From Frateuria flava (GTDB taxonomy: Bacteria > Pseudomonadota > Gammaproteobacteria > Xanthomonadales > Rhodanobacteraceae), in contig NZ_JAGJRS010000019.1 in assembly GCF_017837635.1 (NCBI RefSeq), positions 62,001-126,000 on the forward strand: a stretch of DNA of 64,000 nucleotides, in the 5' to 3' direction. The translations under genes were made by a program, and so were the position numbers. Under the pieces are notes generated by a model. The model saw only the letters and a list, made by a program, of their open reading frames with translations. It was not told the DNA's origin and did no database searches. Each line of letters starts with the position of its first letter. The first letter of the stretch is position 1. Positions 8,020-19,700 of this stretch are shown in pieces.

Positions 8020-8886
8020 TCAGCGATGGCGCAGCGTGTCGTCCGCGCCGAACTCCCACACCCGGTCGATGTAGAGAATGGTCGTGCCCTGCTTGTCCTG
8101 CGGCCACGGGGGGAACGGTGCCGACAGATGCACGATGCGCTTGGCCGCCTCGTCCAGCACCGGAGAGCCGGAGCTCCGGATGATCTGGATTTCCGCGATG
8201 CTGCCATCGCGGTTGAGGCCCACGTTGACCTCGAGGTCGCCATGGATGTGCTGACGCCTGGCCTCGTCGGGATAGTTGAGGTTGCCGACGCGCTCGACGC
8301 GCTTGAACCAGCCGTGCAGATAAGCCGCGTACATGCCTTCGGCGGTGTTGGCGGAGAGGAATTTCTTTACCGGGCGCTTGGCGTAGCGCTTGACCTTGCG
8401 GTCCCGCTCGGCGGTCAGCCGGGCCGCTTCCTGCCGGAGCTGCTCGAGGTCGGAAGGTGGCTGGTCGTTTTCCGGCCGGGCCTTGCTGGCCGTGTCGCTC
8501 GCCACCTTGTGCCGGCTGTTGCCGATGGTGGTCACCAGACGGTCCGGCGTGGCCTCCTGGGCCTGCAAGTGCTGCTCCTGCCGGGGCACGGGGGCGACGC
8601 CGTTGCCCGGCACCGGCAGCAGGCCCGACAGCCGCTCGGTCGGACGCCCGACCTCGTCGCTGTTGCCGCCGCCACGGTTGTTGGCCTGGGCCAGGAAGTC
8701 GGCCTGATCCGGCGCCTCGCGGTTGGCCACGTCGACCAGGGTCACGTCCAGCGTCGGCAGGCTCGGTGTCGGCTTGACGAAATGAAAGGTCAGGCCGAGC
8801 ACCAGCACGCCGTGCAGCAACAAGGAAAACAGGAAGGTCGCCCCGATCGGATCCGGGGTGTCGGGGCGGCGGACGGTGGCACTCAC
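8020..8886 (-). CDS. TonB-family energy transducer
   Basis: A 288-residue inner-membrane protein. One N-terminal anchor (about residues 14-36, GATFLFSLLLHGVLVLGLTF) is followed by a long periplasmic part with charged helical sequence (LRQEAARLTAERDRKVKRY), then a C-terminal TonB domain (about 200-285; GDLEVNVGLNRDGSIAEI, VLDEAAKRIV). TonB proteins pass proton-motive energy from ExbB-ExbD to outer-membrane receptors. No exbB or exbD is nearby, and the Pro-rich spacer of classical TonB is missing, so the partner is unknown. It overlaps the gshB stop by four bases (ATGA), meaning translational coupling. Confidence 0.9.
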   Translation of the reverse strand: MSATVRRPDTPDPIGATFLFSLLLHGVLVLGLTFHFVKPTPSLPTLDVTLVDVANREAPDQADFLAQANNRGGGNSDEVGRPTERLSGLLPVPGNGVAPVPRQEQHLQAQEATPDRLVTTIGNSRHKVASDTASKARPENDQPPSDLEQLRQEAARLTAERDRKVKRYAKRPVKKFLSANTAEGMYAAYLHGWFKRVERVGNLNYPDEARRQHIHGDLEVNVGLNRDGSIAEIQIIRSSGSPVLDEAAKRIVHLSAPFPPWPQDKQGTTILYIDRVWEFGADDTLRHR

Positions 8887-9845
8887 GCGGGGGCGTTCTC
8901 GATCGCGTCGAACAGCAGTCCGGCGATATTAAGCCCGAACTGCGCGTCCAGTTCGCGCACACACGTCGGGGATGTGACGTTGATCTCGGTGAGGTAGTCG
9001 CCGATCACGTCCAGCCCCACGAAACGCAGCCCGCGGCGGCGCAATTCAGGCCCCACCTGTGCCGCGATCCAGCGGTCGCGCTCGCTCAGCGGCACGCCCT
9101 CGCCGCGTCCCCCGGCGGCCAGGTTGCCGCGGAACTCGTCGCCCTGCGGGATGCGCGCCAGCGCGTACGGCACCGGTTCGCCATCGACGAGCAGCACGCG
9201 CTTGTCGCCAGCGCTGATCTGCGGGATGAATTTCTGGGCGACCGTGAACTGGCGGCCCTCGCCGTGGGAATCACCGCCCACCAGCGTTTCGAGCATCGAG
9301 TTGAGGTTGGGGTCGCCCGCCTTGACGCGGAAGATGCCGCGTCCGCCCATCCCGTCCAGCGGCTTGAGCACCACTTCGCCGTGCTCGGCGACGAAACGGC
9401 GCAGCTCCGCCGGGTCGCGCGCCACCAGGGTGGGGGCCATGCACTGCGGGAAATGCAGGGCAAAGACCTTCTCGTTGCAGTCGCGCAGCGAGCGTGGGTC
9501 ATTGACCACCTGCACGCCGTCGCGTTGCGCCGCCTCGAGCACCATGGTGTCGTAGATGAACTGGGCATCGACCGGCGGGTCCTTGCGCATCAGTACCACA
9601 TCGATTCCGCGCAGCTCGCGCCACTGCGCCTGGCCCAGCTCGTACCAGCCGGCCGGGTCGTCGCGCACCGACAGCGGGGCCAGGCGCGCGTGGGCGACGC
9701 CATCGCGCAGCGCCAGATCTCCCTGCTCCATGTAGAACAGCGCGTGTCCGCGGCGCTGGGCCTCCAGCAGCATGGCGAACGTGGTGTCTTTGGCAATCTT
9801 GATGGCCCGGATGGGATCCATCAGCACGGCGACCGAAAGCGGCAT
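8883..9845 (-). CDS. gshB: Glutathione synthetase
   Basis: Ligates gamma-glutamylcysteine and glycine with ATP. The 320-residue product matches the bacterial GshB length. The N-terminal signature VLMDPIRAIKIAKDTTFAML is nearly invariant in GshB. The ATP-grasp part includes VLKPLDGMGGRGIFRV (glycine-rich loop), and LRFVGLDVIGDYLTEINVTSP supplies the Mg-binding acidic residues. GGAG eight bases before the ATG at 9845 decides the start. It is the first gene of a minus-strand operon and divergent from pilG. Confidence 0.96.
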   Translation of the reverse strand: MPLSVAVLMDPIRAIKIAKDTTFAMLLEAQRRGHALFYMEQGDLALRDGVAHARLAPLSVRDDPAGWYELGQAQWRELRGIDVVLMRKDPPVDAQFIYDTMVLEAAQRDGVQVVNDPRSLRDCNEKVFALHFPQCMAPTLVARDPAELRRFVAEHGEVVLKPLDGMGGRGIFRVKAGDPNLNSMLETLVGGDSHGEGRQFTVAQKFIPQISAGDKRVLLVDGEPVPYALARIPQGDEFRGNLAAGGRGEGVPLSERDRWIAAQVGPELRRRGLRFVGLDVIGDYLTEINVTSPTCVRELDAQFGLNIAGLLFDAIENAPA

Positions 9846-10016
9846 GAAACATGCTCCGTGGCAGGGGAGTGCGCAGCCGGGGATGTGCAAGTGGCGTGCG
9901 CGGCAGGTCGAGATGGTGGCCGAGGGGGCGCAAAGCGGCAAGTTCTGACGCGCTCGCTCAAGAACTGACGTGATTGCCGATACGACCCTTAGCCGGCGCC
10001 ACGCCTTGATTTTTGC

Positions 10017-10045
10017 TTGACGCCGCTTGTGACAGGCGGTAAACA
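10017..10045 (+). promoter_or_regulatory. Candidate promoter of the pilG operon
   Basis: TTGACG (10017-10022) and TAAACA (10040-10045) are 17 bases apart in the 333-base gap between gshB and pilG. The -10 matches poorly, so this is tentative. The rest of the gap holds an A-run and a T-run near 10088-10110 but no gene. A GGGG tract precedes the pilG start codon. Confidence 0.3.
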
Positions 10046-10178
10046 GCAACGCAATGAGTGCGTTGCCGGCAATCGGAACGCAACCACAGAAAAAGTTGCG
10101 GTTTTTTTTGCACACTGGTCGGCATCCGTCCGGCCCGTGTGCCTTACCTGAGCCTCGGGCGGGCACCAGGGGGGTTGA

Positions 10179-10580
10179 GTGAACTTGAATACGAGCGACA
10201 ACGGCTTGTCCGGTCTGAAAGTCATGGTGATCGATGACTCCAAGACCATCCGGCGAACGGCCGAAACCTTGCTCAAGAAGGAAGGTTGCGAGGTGCTCAC
10301 GGCGGTCGATGGCTTCGAGGCGCTGGCGAAGATCTCCGACCAGAAGCCGGCGATCATCTTCGTCGACATCATGATGCCGCGCCTGGACGGCTACCAGACC
10401 TGCGCGCTGATCAAGAACAACCCGCAGTTCCGCGCCACGCCGGTGATCATGCTGAGTTCCAAGGACGGCCTCTTCGACAAGGCTCGCGGCCGCATCGTCG
10501 GCGCCGAGCAGTACCTGACCAAGCCGTTCACCCGCGACGAACTGCTTGGGGCCATCCATCGTCACGTCAGCACGGTCTGA
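10179..10580 (+). CDS. pilG: Pilus response regulator PilG
   Basis: Single-domain CheY-like receiver, 133 residues, phosphorylated by the ChpA kinase to promote pilus extension and, in Pseudomonas, cAMP signalling. Residues Asp19-Asp20 (VIDDS), the phospho-acceptor Asp63 (FVDIMMP) and the Lys of TKPF are all present. The start is a GTG at 10179 after CAGGGGGG. An N-terminal tail of about 12 residues before the receiver is normal for PilG. First gene of the pil-chp operon; pilH follows 36 bases on. Confidence 0.96.
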   Translation: MNLNTSDNGLSGLKVMVIDDSKTIRRTAETLLKKEGCEVLTAVDGFEALAKISDQKPAIIFVDIMMPRLDGYQTCALIKNNPQFRATPVIMLSSKDGLFDKARGRIVGAEQYLTKPFTRDELLGAIHRHVSTV

Positions 10581-10616
10581 AAAACCACTGACTGCAGCGT
10601 CTTATAGGGGAGACCT

Positions 10617-10988
10617 GTGGCAAAGATTCTCATCATCGACGACTCACCGACCGACGTGCGCGTGTTCACCACGCTGCTCGAGAAGGCCGGCTACGCGGTC
10701 GCCGCCGTCAGTACCGCCGAGGAAGGCATCGAGCGCGTCCGCGCCGAGCTGCCGGACCTGGTCATCATGGACGTCATCATGCCCGGCATGAACGGCTTCC
10801 AGGCCACCCGCACGCTCACGCGCGACCCGGTCACCTCGAACGTGCCGATCGTGATGATCACCACCAAGTCGATGGAAACCGATCGCGTCTGGGGCCTGCG
10901 CCAGGGCGCGCGCGCGTTCATCACCAAGCCGGTCAACGAGAGAGAATTGCTGACCTGCATCAACGACCTGTTGCCGAGCGCGGCATGA
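10617..10988 (+). CDS. pilH: Pilus response regulator PilH
   Basis: Second CheY-like receiver of the pathway, 123 residues, thought to act as phosphate sink or to favour retraction. The acidic pair lies in IIDDSPTD, phospho-acceptor Asp52 in VIMDVIMPGMNG, and the conserved Lys in FITKPVN. It starts at a GTG at 10617 after AGGGGAGA. Its stop overlaps the pilI start (ATGA). Confidence 0.96.
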   Translation: MAKILIIDDSPTDVRVFTTLLEKAGYAVAAVSTAEEGIERVRAELPDLVIMDVIMPGMNGFQATRTLTRDPVTSNVPIVMITTKSMETDRVWGLRQGARAFITKPVNERELLTCINDLLPSAA

Positions 10989-11530
10989 GCGAGAGCGCCA
11001 ACCTCACGCCGTTCGAGATCCTTGCCCGCTACGAGCGCCTTTCGCTGGCGCACGCGCAGGACGTGCAGGACCGGATGGAAGCACCGGGCCTGTGGCGCGG
11101 CATCGGTTACCGCGTCGGTTCGCGGCTGTTCGTCAGTGCGATCGACGAGATCAACGAGTTGCTGGCGGTGCCCGTGCTGACCCCGGTGCCGCTGACCCAG
11201 CCCTGGCTGATGGGCGTGGCGAACGTGCGCGGCAACCTGGTGCCGGTGATCGATTTCAACCGCTTCCTGTTCGGTGAGCGCACCCAGCCGACCGAGCGCA
11301 CGCGCCTGCTGATCGTGCGCCAGGGCGGCGGCAGCGTCGCGCTGATGGTCGACGAGGTGTTCGGCCAGCGTACGGTGGACGAGGAGCAGCGCCGGGAGTC
11401 CATTTCCGAGGACGATCCGCGCCTGACCCGCTTCGTCGGCGAACGGGTGGCCGTGGGCGAACAGCGGTTGGGCGTGTTCAGCATGAACCGGCTCGTGCGC
11501 GCGCCGGATTTCCGCCAGGCCGCGGCCTGA
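10985..11530 (+). CDS. pilI: CheW-like adaptor PilI
   Basis: A 181-residue CheW-domain protein that links the receptor PilJ to the kinase ChpA. The CheW fold begins near residue 40 and shows VANVRGNLVPVIDFNRFL, the usual CheW core. It is coupled to pilH by a four-base overlap. An intergenic gap of 118 bases precedes pilJ. Confidence 0.95.
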   Translation: MSESANLTPFEILARYERLSLAHAQDVQDRMEAPGLWRGIGYRVGSRLFVSAIDEINELLAVPVLTPVPLTQPWLMGVANVRGNLVPVIDFNRFLFGERTQPTERTRLLIVRQGGGSVALMVDEVFGQRTVDEEQRRESISEDDPRLTRFVGERVAVGEQRLGVFSMNRLVRAPDFRQAAA

Positions 11531-11648
11531 ACGGAGCGAAATGTAGGGCCGGTGCCGCGCGTGGCCGGATACCAGGGGCGAGAGGTCCCGCAGGCGCAGC
11601 GCAGTCGAGCGTAGCCGAAGCGGGATGGAAGACGGACGAGGTGTAACG

Positions 11649-13679
11649 ATGAGCACTACAGGGGGCATCGGCAAGGAACGGGGCTATACGGGCCTCATCG
11701 TCCTGCTGCTGATCGCGATCGGTTTCGCGGCGCTGGACTTCTTCATGCTGAACCAGAAGAACGGCGAGGACCGCCAGGCCAGCGCGCTGACCACGCAGAT
11801 CCAGGTGCTGTCGCAGCAGACCGCCAAGTACGCCCTCGAGGCCGCCGACGGCAACGTCGACTCCTTCAAGGAACTGGAGAGCACCCGCAACGCGATCGAC
11901 GCGGCGGTGCAGAAGCTGGCCAAGGGCGACCCCAAGGGCGGCATGGAAGCGTACGGCGACAACAACGCCACGCCGGCCGGTCGCAGCGTGACCGCGCTGG
12001 TCAACGCCTGGGGCCAGCTCGACGGCGACATCAAGAAGATCCTGTCCAACAAGGCGGTCGTGCTCGATTCGGCCCAGCGCGCCGACAAACTGTCCCAGCA
12101 GATGCCGCTGCTCAACTCGAGCATGGACCAGGTCACCAACATCCTGCAGCAGCGCAACGGCAGTGCCGAGCAGATGCTCGGTTCCTCGCGCCAGATGCTG
12201 CTGGCCGACCGCATGGTCCGTCGCGTGCAGGAGGTGCTGCAGGGCGGTGATTCCGCGCAGGCCGCGGCTGACGGCCTCGCACGCGATGCGCAGCTGTACG
12301 GCACCGTTCTCAAGGGCCTGACCGACGGCAACCCCGATGCCGGCGTCAAGGCGATGGGGGACGCCAACGCGCGCAAGATCCTCACCGACATGCAAGGCAA
12401 CTGGGAGGCGCTGGCCGAGCCGATCGCCAAGCTGGTGTCCGCCGCGGCCCCGATCGCCGACGTGAAGAACGCCGGTAATCAGGCGTCCCTGGATTCGCAG
12501 AACGTGCTGCTGCGCGCCAACGAGCTGTCGGACCAGATCGGCAAGCTGCCGTACCGCCGTCTGTTCCCGAACGTCTGGTGGGGCGTGCTGGGCGCCGCCG
12601 GCGCGGTGGCCTTCGCGCTGCTGCTGGTGGTGACCCTGGTGCGCGACCAGCGCAAGCGCTTCCAGGATTCGACCGAGCTCAACCAGCGCAACCAGGAGGC
12701 GATCATGCGCCTGCTGGACGAGATGGGCTCGCTCGCGGAAGGTGACCTGACGGTCAAGACCACGGTGTCGGAGGACATCACCGGCGCGATCGCCGACTCG
12801 GTGAACTACGCCATCGACGAGCTGCGCACCCTGGTGACCACGATCAACGAGACCTCCGAGCAAGTGTCCTCCTCGGCGCAGGAAACCCAGACCACCGCGC
12901 GCCACCTGGCCGACGCGGCGCAGAGCCAGGCCGCGCGAATCAGCACGGCGACCTCGGCGATCAACCAGATCGCGAGCCTCATGGACAACGTGTCCAAGGA
13001 CTCGGCCGAATCGGCCGATGTGGCCGAACGCTCGGTGCAGATCGCCTCGCGCGGCGCCGAAGTGGTGCGCGAGACCATCTCCGGCATGGACTCGATCCGC
13101 GACCAGATCCAGGAAACCTCCAAGCGCATCAAGCGTCTGGGCGAGTCCTCGCAGGAAATCGGCTCGATCGTGGAACTGATCAACGACATCGCCGAGCAGA
13201 CCAACATCCTGGCCTTGAACGCAGCCATCCAGGCGGCCTCGGCCGGTGAGGCGGGCCGCGGTTTCGCGGTGGTCGCGGACGAAGTGCAGCGCCTGGCGGA
13301 ACGCTCCGCCAGCGCGACCAAGCGAATCGAAACGCTGGTGCAGACCATTCAGTCCGATACCAACGAAGCGGTCAGCTCGATGGAACAGACCACCTCCGAG
13401 GTGGTCGCCGGTGCCCGCCTGGCCGAGGACGCCGGCAGCGCGCTGGGCGACATCGAACGCGTCTCGCACGATCTGTCGGCGCTGATTCAGAACATCTCCA
13501 CCGCGGCGCGTCAGCAGTCCGCGGCGGCGACCGACATTTCGCAGTCGATGAACGCGATCCAGGAAATCACTTCGCAGACGTCGCAGGGCGCGAGCCAGAC
13601 GGCCGACTCGATCGGCTACCTGGCGCAGCTGGCGAGCGACCTGCGGCGCTCGGTGGCGCACTTCAAGCTGCCGGGTTGA
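11649..13679 (+). CDS. pilJ: Methyl-accepting chemotaxis-type receptor PilJ
   Basis: Inner-membrane sensor of the Chp system, 676 residues. Membrane segment 1 spans about residues 14-34 and segment 2 about 308-332. Between them is a helical periplasmic PilJ-type domain, followed by HAMP and a long coiled-coil signalling domain. The hairpin tip, around [20 protein letters not shown], is at about 515-535. PilJ is reported to sense surface contact by touching the pilin. The ATG at 11649 with GAGG upstream gives a start just before the first membrane helix; an in-frame codon at 11625 is less likely. Confidence 0.95.
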   Translation: MSTTGGIGKERGYTGLIVLLLIAIGFAALDFFMLNQKNGEDRQASALTTQIQVLSQQTAKYALEAADGNVDSFKELESTRNAIDAAVQKLAKGDPKGGMEAYGDNNATPAGRSVTALVNAWGQLDGDIKKILSNKAVVLDSAQRADKLSQQMPLLNSSMDQVTNILQQRNGSAEQMLGSSRQMLLADRMVRRVQEVLQGGDSAQAAADGLARDAQLYGTVLKGLTDGNPDAGVKAMGDANARKILTDMQGNWEALAEPIAKLVSAAAPIADVKNAGNQASLDSQNVLLRANELSDQIGKLPYRRLFPNVWWGVLGAAGAVAFALLLVVTLVRDQRKRFQDSTELNQRNQEAIMRLLDEMGSLAEGDLTVKTTVSEDITGAIADSVNYAIDELRTLVTTINETSEQVSSSAQETQTTARHLADAAQSQAARISTATSAINQIASLMDNVSKDSAESADVAERSVQIASRGAEVVRETISGMDSIRDQIQETSKRIKRLGESSQEIGSIVELINDIAEQTNILALNAAIQAASAGEAGRGFAVVADEVQRLAERSASATKRIETLVQTIQSDTNEAVSSMEQTTSEVVAGARLAEDAGSALGDIERVSHDLSALIQNISTAARQQSAAATDISQSMNAIQEITSQTSQGASQTADSIGYLAQLASDLRRSVAHFKLPG

Positions 13680-13756
13680 TCAACGTTTACCGACAGAGGG
13701 CAACCTCGAACGGTTGTGCGATGCGTGCGTAGCGCGCAGCCGCTCAAGAGGGGCGC

Positions 13757-16700
13757 ATGAGACTTCAAGACCACATCGATTTCACCACCCTGCAGTGGGT
13801 CAAGCCGGAGCTCGACGAGACTCTGGCACGGGCCCGCGAGGCGCTGGAGTCCTACGTAGAGAACCCCGGCAAGCGCGAGGTCATGCGCGCGTGCGTGGAC
13901 CATCTGCATCAGGTGCAAGGCACCCTGCGCATGGTCGAGCTCTATGGCGCGGCCATGGTCGCCGAGGAGATGGAAACCCTAGCCATCTGCCTGATGGAAG
14001 ACCACATCCGCCAGCGCGATGACGCCTTCGGCGCGCTGATGCGCGGCCTGATGCAGCTGCCCGATTACCTGGAACGGCTCTCGGGCGGCCACCGCGACGT
14101 GCCGGTGGTGTTGCTTCCGCTGCTCAACGACCTGCGCGCCAGTCGTGACCAGCAGGCCCTGTCCGAGGCGGCGCTGTTCAGCCCGAACCTGGAGCAGGCA
14201 CTGCCGGTGCAGGCGCCCGGCGCGCAGGGCGAGGTCGATGTTGCTGCCCAGCGCAGCGCGATCACCACGCTGCGCCTGCGCTTCCAGCAGCAGTTGCTGG
14301 CCTGGTTCCGCGGCCAGAACGCGCCGCAGCAACTGGTCGGCATGCGCGAGACGTTGATGGGCATCGCCGGCCGTTGCTGGACCGTGCCCGGTCGCCGCCT
14401 GTGGTGGATCGCCGCCGGCGTGCTGGAGGGCCTGGAGCAGGGCATGCTCAAGAGCCATGCTGCCGAGATCCGCCAGTTGATCGGCAAGGTCGACCGCAAT
14501 ATCCGCCAGCTCATCGAACAGGGCGAGGCCAGCCTGCGCGGCGGTGACGCCGACGAACTGGCCAGCAAACTGCTTTACATCGTGGCGCAGGCCCGCCAGG
14601 CCAGCCCACAGATGGCGCAGCTGAAGCAGACCTACCGCCTGGATAGCCTGCTGCCCGACGCCGCCGAGCTGGAACACGCACGCGGCTCGATGGCCGGCCA
14701 CAACCGCGCCCTGCTCGATTCGGTGTCCAAGGCACTGAAGGAAGACCTGCTGCGCGTGAAGGAAGCGCTCGATCTCTTCCTGCGCCAGAGCGATGGCGAC
14801 CCGGCGCAACTTGCTGCGCAGGGCGAAGTGCTCGAACGCGTGGGCGATACCCTCGGCATGCTGGCGCTGGCCGTGCCGCGCCGCGTGGTCAACGAGCAGC
14901 GCCGCGTGCTGGAAGAAATCGTGCACAAGGTGCGCGCGCCGGAAGAGGGCGTGCTGCTGGACGTCGCCGGCGCATTGCTCTACGTCGAATCGTCATTGGA
15001 CGACCACATCGAAAGCCTGGGCGCCGACGACAGCCTGGCCGATGAGATATTGCCGGTGGAAGGCGCGGCGGTCCCTGCGTTGCCGCGCAGCGAGGCGCGC
15101 AGCATTCTCGCCTCGCTGATGCAGGAGGCCATCGCCAACGCCGCCAAGGTGAAGGACGCGATCGTCGCCTTCGTCGAGGCCGGCTGGGATCATGCCCAGT
15201 TGCACGGCACCCCGGCGTTGATGGACGAAGTGGCAGGCGCCATGCGCATGTTGTCCGCGCCGCGCCCGTCCGAGCTGGCCGAAGGCATCGGTCGTTTCAT
15301 CGGCAACGAAATGCTGGTCGACCGGCGCGTCCCGAGCAGCGCGCAGATGGACCATCTGGCCGATGCCCTGGCCGCGCTGGAGTACTACCTGGAAGCCGCG
15401 CGCGAGCATCGTGGCGGGCTTGAGCACATCCTGGACGTGGCCGAGCATAGCCTGGGCTCGCTCGGCTACTGGCCGTTGCCCACCGCACGCGCTGCGGTGG
15501 CCTACGAGGAGCCCGCGCCGGTCGCCACCGCCGAAACGCCGTCCGAGCCGTCGCTGTCCGAACCGGTCAGCCTGGCCGACGGTCACGGCCTCGACGATCT
15601 GATGGTCGGCAGCAGCGAGCCGCTGCAGCCCAGCGCGCACGAGCTGGCCGGCCTGCGCCTGGCGCAGACCGAGCCGCTCACCGCCTCGCCGATGGCTGGC
15701 GGGGAGGACGACTGGATCGAGATCGAGGAAGAAATCGTCGAGGAAGTGCCGGTCGCCGACGCGCTGGCGGGCAATGCCGGTTTCCAGCTGGGTACCGAGG
15801 GTATCGACGACGATATCCGCGAGATCTTCCTGGAAGAAATGCAGGAGGAGATCGACAACCTGCGCGCCGCCGAACAGGCCTGGCTGGCCGATCCGGCGCA
15901 GCTGGCCGCGATCACCCCGATTCGCCGTTCCTTCCATACGCTCAAGGGCTCCGGTCGTCTCGTGGGCGCCAGCGTGCTCGGCGAGTTCGCGTGGAAGGTC
16001 GAGAACATGCTCAACCGCGTGCTGGATGCCACCATCCAGCCGCACGAGGGCGTGCAGGCGGTAGTCAGTGCCGCCATCGGCGCATTGCCGCAGTTGCTTG
16101 CCGCGCTAAAGGGCGAAGGCACGCCGACCGCCCCGCTGGCCGCGATCATGGCGACGGCCGAGCGGCTGGCCGCGGGCGAAATGGCGCAGATCAGCGACCA
16201 TGCGTCCTCCGCCACGGAAACCGTGCGTCGTGTGGTGCGCCGCCGCGTGCCGCGTCTGGATGCAGCTGCCGACACCGTGCCGGTCGCCGCCCACACCGAC
16301 CAGACCGCAGCCGTCGATGTCCCGCACGAGCCGGTCGAATCGGTCGAGTCGATCGCGCTGCCCGTGATGCCGCCGGTCGACCCGGTGTTGCTGGAGATCC
16401 TGCGCAGCGAAGTAGCACAATACCTGCAGGCGATCCGTGGCGCGCTGGCTCGCGCCGATGGCGAACTGCGCATCGACGATGCCCTGCTGCGCGCGGTGCA
16501 TACGTTGCATGGCGCCATCGCCATGGTGGACATCCCGCTGCTCACGCAGTTGCTGTCCCCGCTGGAAAGCCTGCTCAAGCGCCTGCGCGCGGCCAGCCAG
16601 CCGCTGTCCGAGGAAGGCACCCGCCTGCTCGCACAGTCGGCCGACGTGGTCGACCACGTGATGGCGCAGTTCGACGCGGCCGAACCGCAGCTGCCGTCCG

Positions 16701-19700
16701 TCGACGCGCTTACCGCCCGCCTGATCGAGCTTCGCGACAGCCAGCCGGAACCGAAGGTCGCGCACGTGCTGTTCGACCCGCACGCCGAAGACCTGGCGAC
16801 CGAGCTGCCGGACGATGCCGTCGCTGCCGCGCTCGATGCCGGCCTCGGCGATGCGCTCGGTGAACAGGCGGCTGCCGATGCTTCCACTGAAACGGGCGAT
16901 CACGAAGAACACGATGCGTACGCCGGCGAGTTGCTGGCCGCGCTCGATGCGTTCGACCTGGAAACCGCCGAAGCGGCCGGCGAAGGCCTGTCGGTCGACA
17001 CCGGCCAGGTCGAGGACGAACAGAGTCTCGCCGCGTTGCTGGACAGTCTGTTGAACGAACCGGCCGACGGTCCGTCGACGACGCCGGTCGCGGAAGTCAC
17101 CGCGGACGACAGCGAAGCCGGGCTGGACGACGTCCCGGGGCTGGCGCTGGAAGACGAGGTGCAAGGGCCTGAGCTTGAGGTTTCCAGCGATGCCGGCGCG
17201 GACCGGGACGCCAGCCCGATGCTGTCCGAGCAGGCGGATTTCCCGCACGAGTTCGTCGATGTCGGCGATGCCGTGGCTCAGACGGAAGTCGACGAGAGCA
17301 TGGCATCGCCCTCGTCGGGAATCATCGAAGAAGAGGTGGCTGCGCAGGCCGAGCCGGAGGCTGTCGAGGTTCCGCAGATCGAGGCAGCGGAGGCACCGCT
17401 GACGATCGAGGCTACCGAGGCGCCGCACGCTGTCGACGCCGGCGAAGACGTCGACAAAGAAACAGCCGACGCAGCGTTCGTGCCGTTCGTGCCACTCGCC
17501 ATCGACACTGCGCCGGCGCAGCCCTGGGTCGGTCAGATCGATCCGGACCTGCTGGAAATCTTCACCGAAGAGGCGAACGAGCTGCTCGACCACGCCGATG
17601 GCCTGCTGGCCGAGTGGCGCGCCGAACCGAGCGAGACATCGCACGCCACGGGCCTGCAGCGCGACCTGCACACCCTCAAGGGCGGTGCACGCATCGCCGG
17701 GTTGGTGCCGGTGGGCGACCTGACCCATGCCATCGAGACGCTGCTGGAGAAGCCGGTTGCCGAGCGCGACACGGCGCAGCTGATCGGCGCCCTGGAAGTC
17801 AGCTTCGACGCGCTGCATTCGCTGGTCAAGCGCGTTTCGCAGAGCCAACCGATCGAGTATCCGCAGGCGCTCATCGATCGTCTGCTGGCCTTGGCTGGCC
17901 ATGATGCCCTGTCCGACGAAGGGCATGACACCGTGTCCGCGCACGGCGCGGCGACCTCGGCGAGGCTGCCGGCGGCACCGCTGCCGGAGTTGCTGCCCGA
18001 GCTGTTGCCCGAGCGGGAGGAAGAAGAGGTTCGCTCCACCCAGGAGCAGATTCGCGTCCGTGCGGAATTGCTCGACAACCTGGTAAACCATGCTGGCGAG
18101 GTCGCGATCTACCGCTCGCGCCTGGAGCAGCAGGTCGCTGGTTACCGCTTCAACCTGGTCGAGCTGGACCAGACCGTGCAGCGTCTGCGCAGCCAGCTGC
18201 GCATGCTCGAAATCGAGACCGAAGCGCAGATCATCGCGCGCTTCCAGCGCGAGCATCGCGAGGCGGGCATCGGCGTGTTCGATCCGCTCGAGCTCGATCG
18301 CTTCTCGCAGCTGCAGCAGTACTCGCGTGCGCTGGCCGAGTCGGTGTCCGACCTTGTCTCGATCCAGAACATGCTGGACGAGCTCACCCGCCAGTCCGAG
18401 ACCCTGCTGATCCAGCAGTCGCGCGTAAGCGCCGAACTGCAGGACGGCCTGCTGCGTACCCGCATGCTGCCGTTCGACACCATGGTGCCGAACCTGCGCC
18501 GGACGCTGCGTCAGGCCGCGCAGGAAGAAGGCAAGAGCGCCCAGTTGTACGTCGAGGGCGCCCACGGCGAAATGGACCGCAATCTGCTCGACCGCATCAA
18601 GGCGCCGTTCGAGCACATGCTGCGCAACGCCATCGCGCACGGCATCGAGTCACCGGCCGACCGTCGCAAGGCGGGCAAGCCGACCGAAGGCGCGGTGCGC
18701 ATCCGTGTCGCCCGCGAGGCCACCGAAGTGGTGGTGCGCGTCAGCGACGACGGCCGTGGCCTCGACCGCGAGGCGATCCGCGCCCGTGCGATCGAGCGTG
18801 GCCTGCTGCGTGCCGACTCGCGCCCCAGCGACGACCAGTTGCTCAGCCTGATCACCCAGACCGGCTTCTCCACCGCCAGCCACGTGACCCAGCTCGCCGG
18901 CCGCGGCGTGGGTATGGACGTGGTGGCCAACGAGATCAAGCAGCTGGGCGGTTCGCTGGCCATCGAATCGCAGCAGGGCCAGGGCACGACCTTCATCCTG
19001 CGCCTGCCGTTCACCCTCGCGGTGACCCAGGCCATCGTGGTGCGCATCGGCGAGGCGACCTTCGCCATCCCGATGACCTCGGTGCAGGGCGTGGCCCGGA
19101 TCAGCCCGGACGACCTGGGCGCGCGCCTGGGCGAGGCCAATCCGACGTTCGACTACAACGGCGATGCCTACAGCATCCACGATCTGGCCGATCTGCTGGG
19201 CCTGCAGCCCAACCCGGTGATCGAGGAAGAGCAGCTCCCGCTGCTGCTCACCCGCGCCGGCGACCTGCGCGCGGCGATCCGCATCGACGCGGTGATCGGC
19301 TCGCGCGAGATCGTGGTCAAGTCGGTCGGCCCGCAGGTCAGTTCGGTGCCGGGCGTGCTCGGCGCGACCATCATGGGCGACGGCTCGGTGCTGATCATTC
19401 TCGACCTGCCGCCACTGGTCCGCCACGGCATCGCCCGTCGCGAACAGCGCCTGGCCGACGGCCTGAGCGCGGTCGCCTCGCCGCTGATCGAGGAACAGCG
19501 CGCCAAGCCGCTGGTGATGGTGGTCGACGATTCGATCACCATGCGCAAGGTCACCGGCCGCGTGCTGGAGCGCCACGACTACGAGGTGTTCACCGCGAAG
19601 GACGGCGTCGACGCGCTGGAGAAACTGCACGACCGCGTGCCGGACATGATGCTGCTCGACATCGAGATGCCGCGCATGGATGGCTACGAGCTGGCCACGC

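Noticed and set aside
11478-13661. 727-residue minus-strand open frame across pilJ
   Set aside because: Antisense shadow of the coding third positions in pilJ; no domain or ribosome site.
16106-18640. 844-residue minus-strand open frame across chpA
   Set aside because: Antisense shadow of chpA, with Arg/Gln/His-rich sequence typical of such artefacts.
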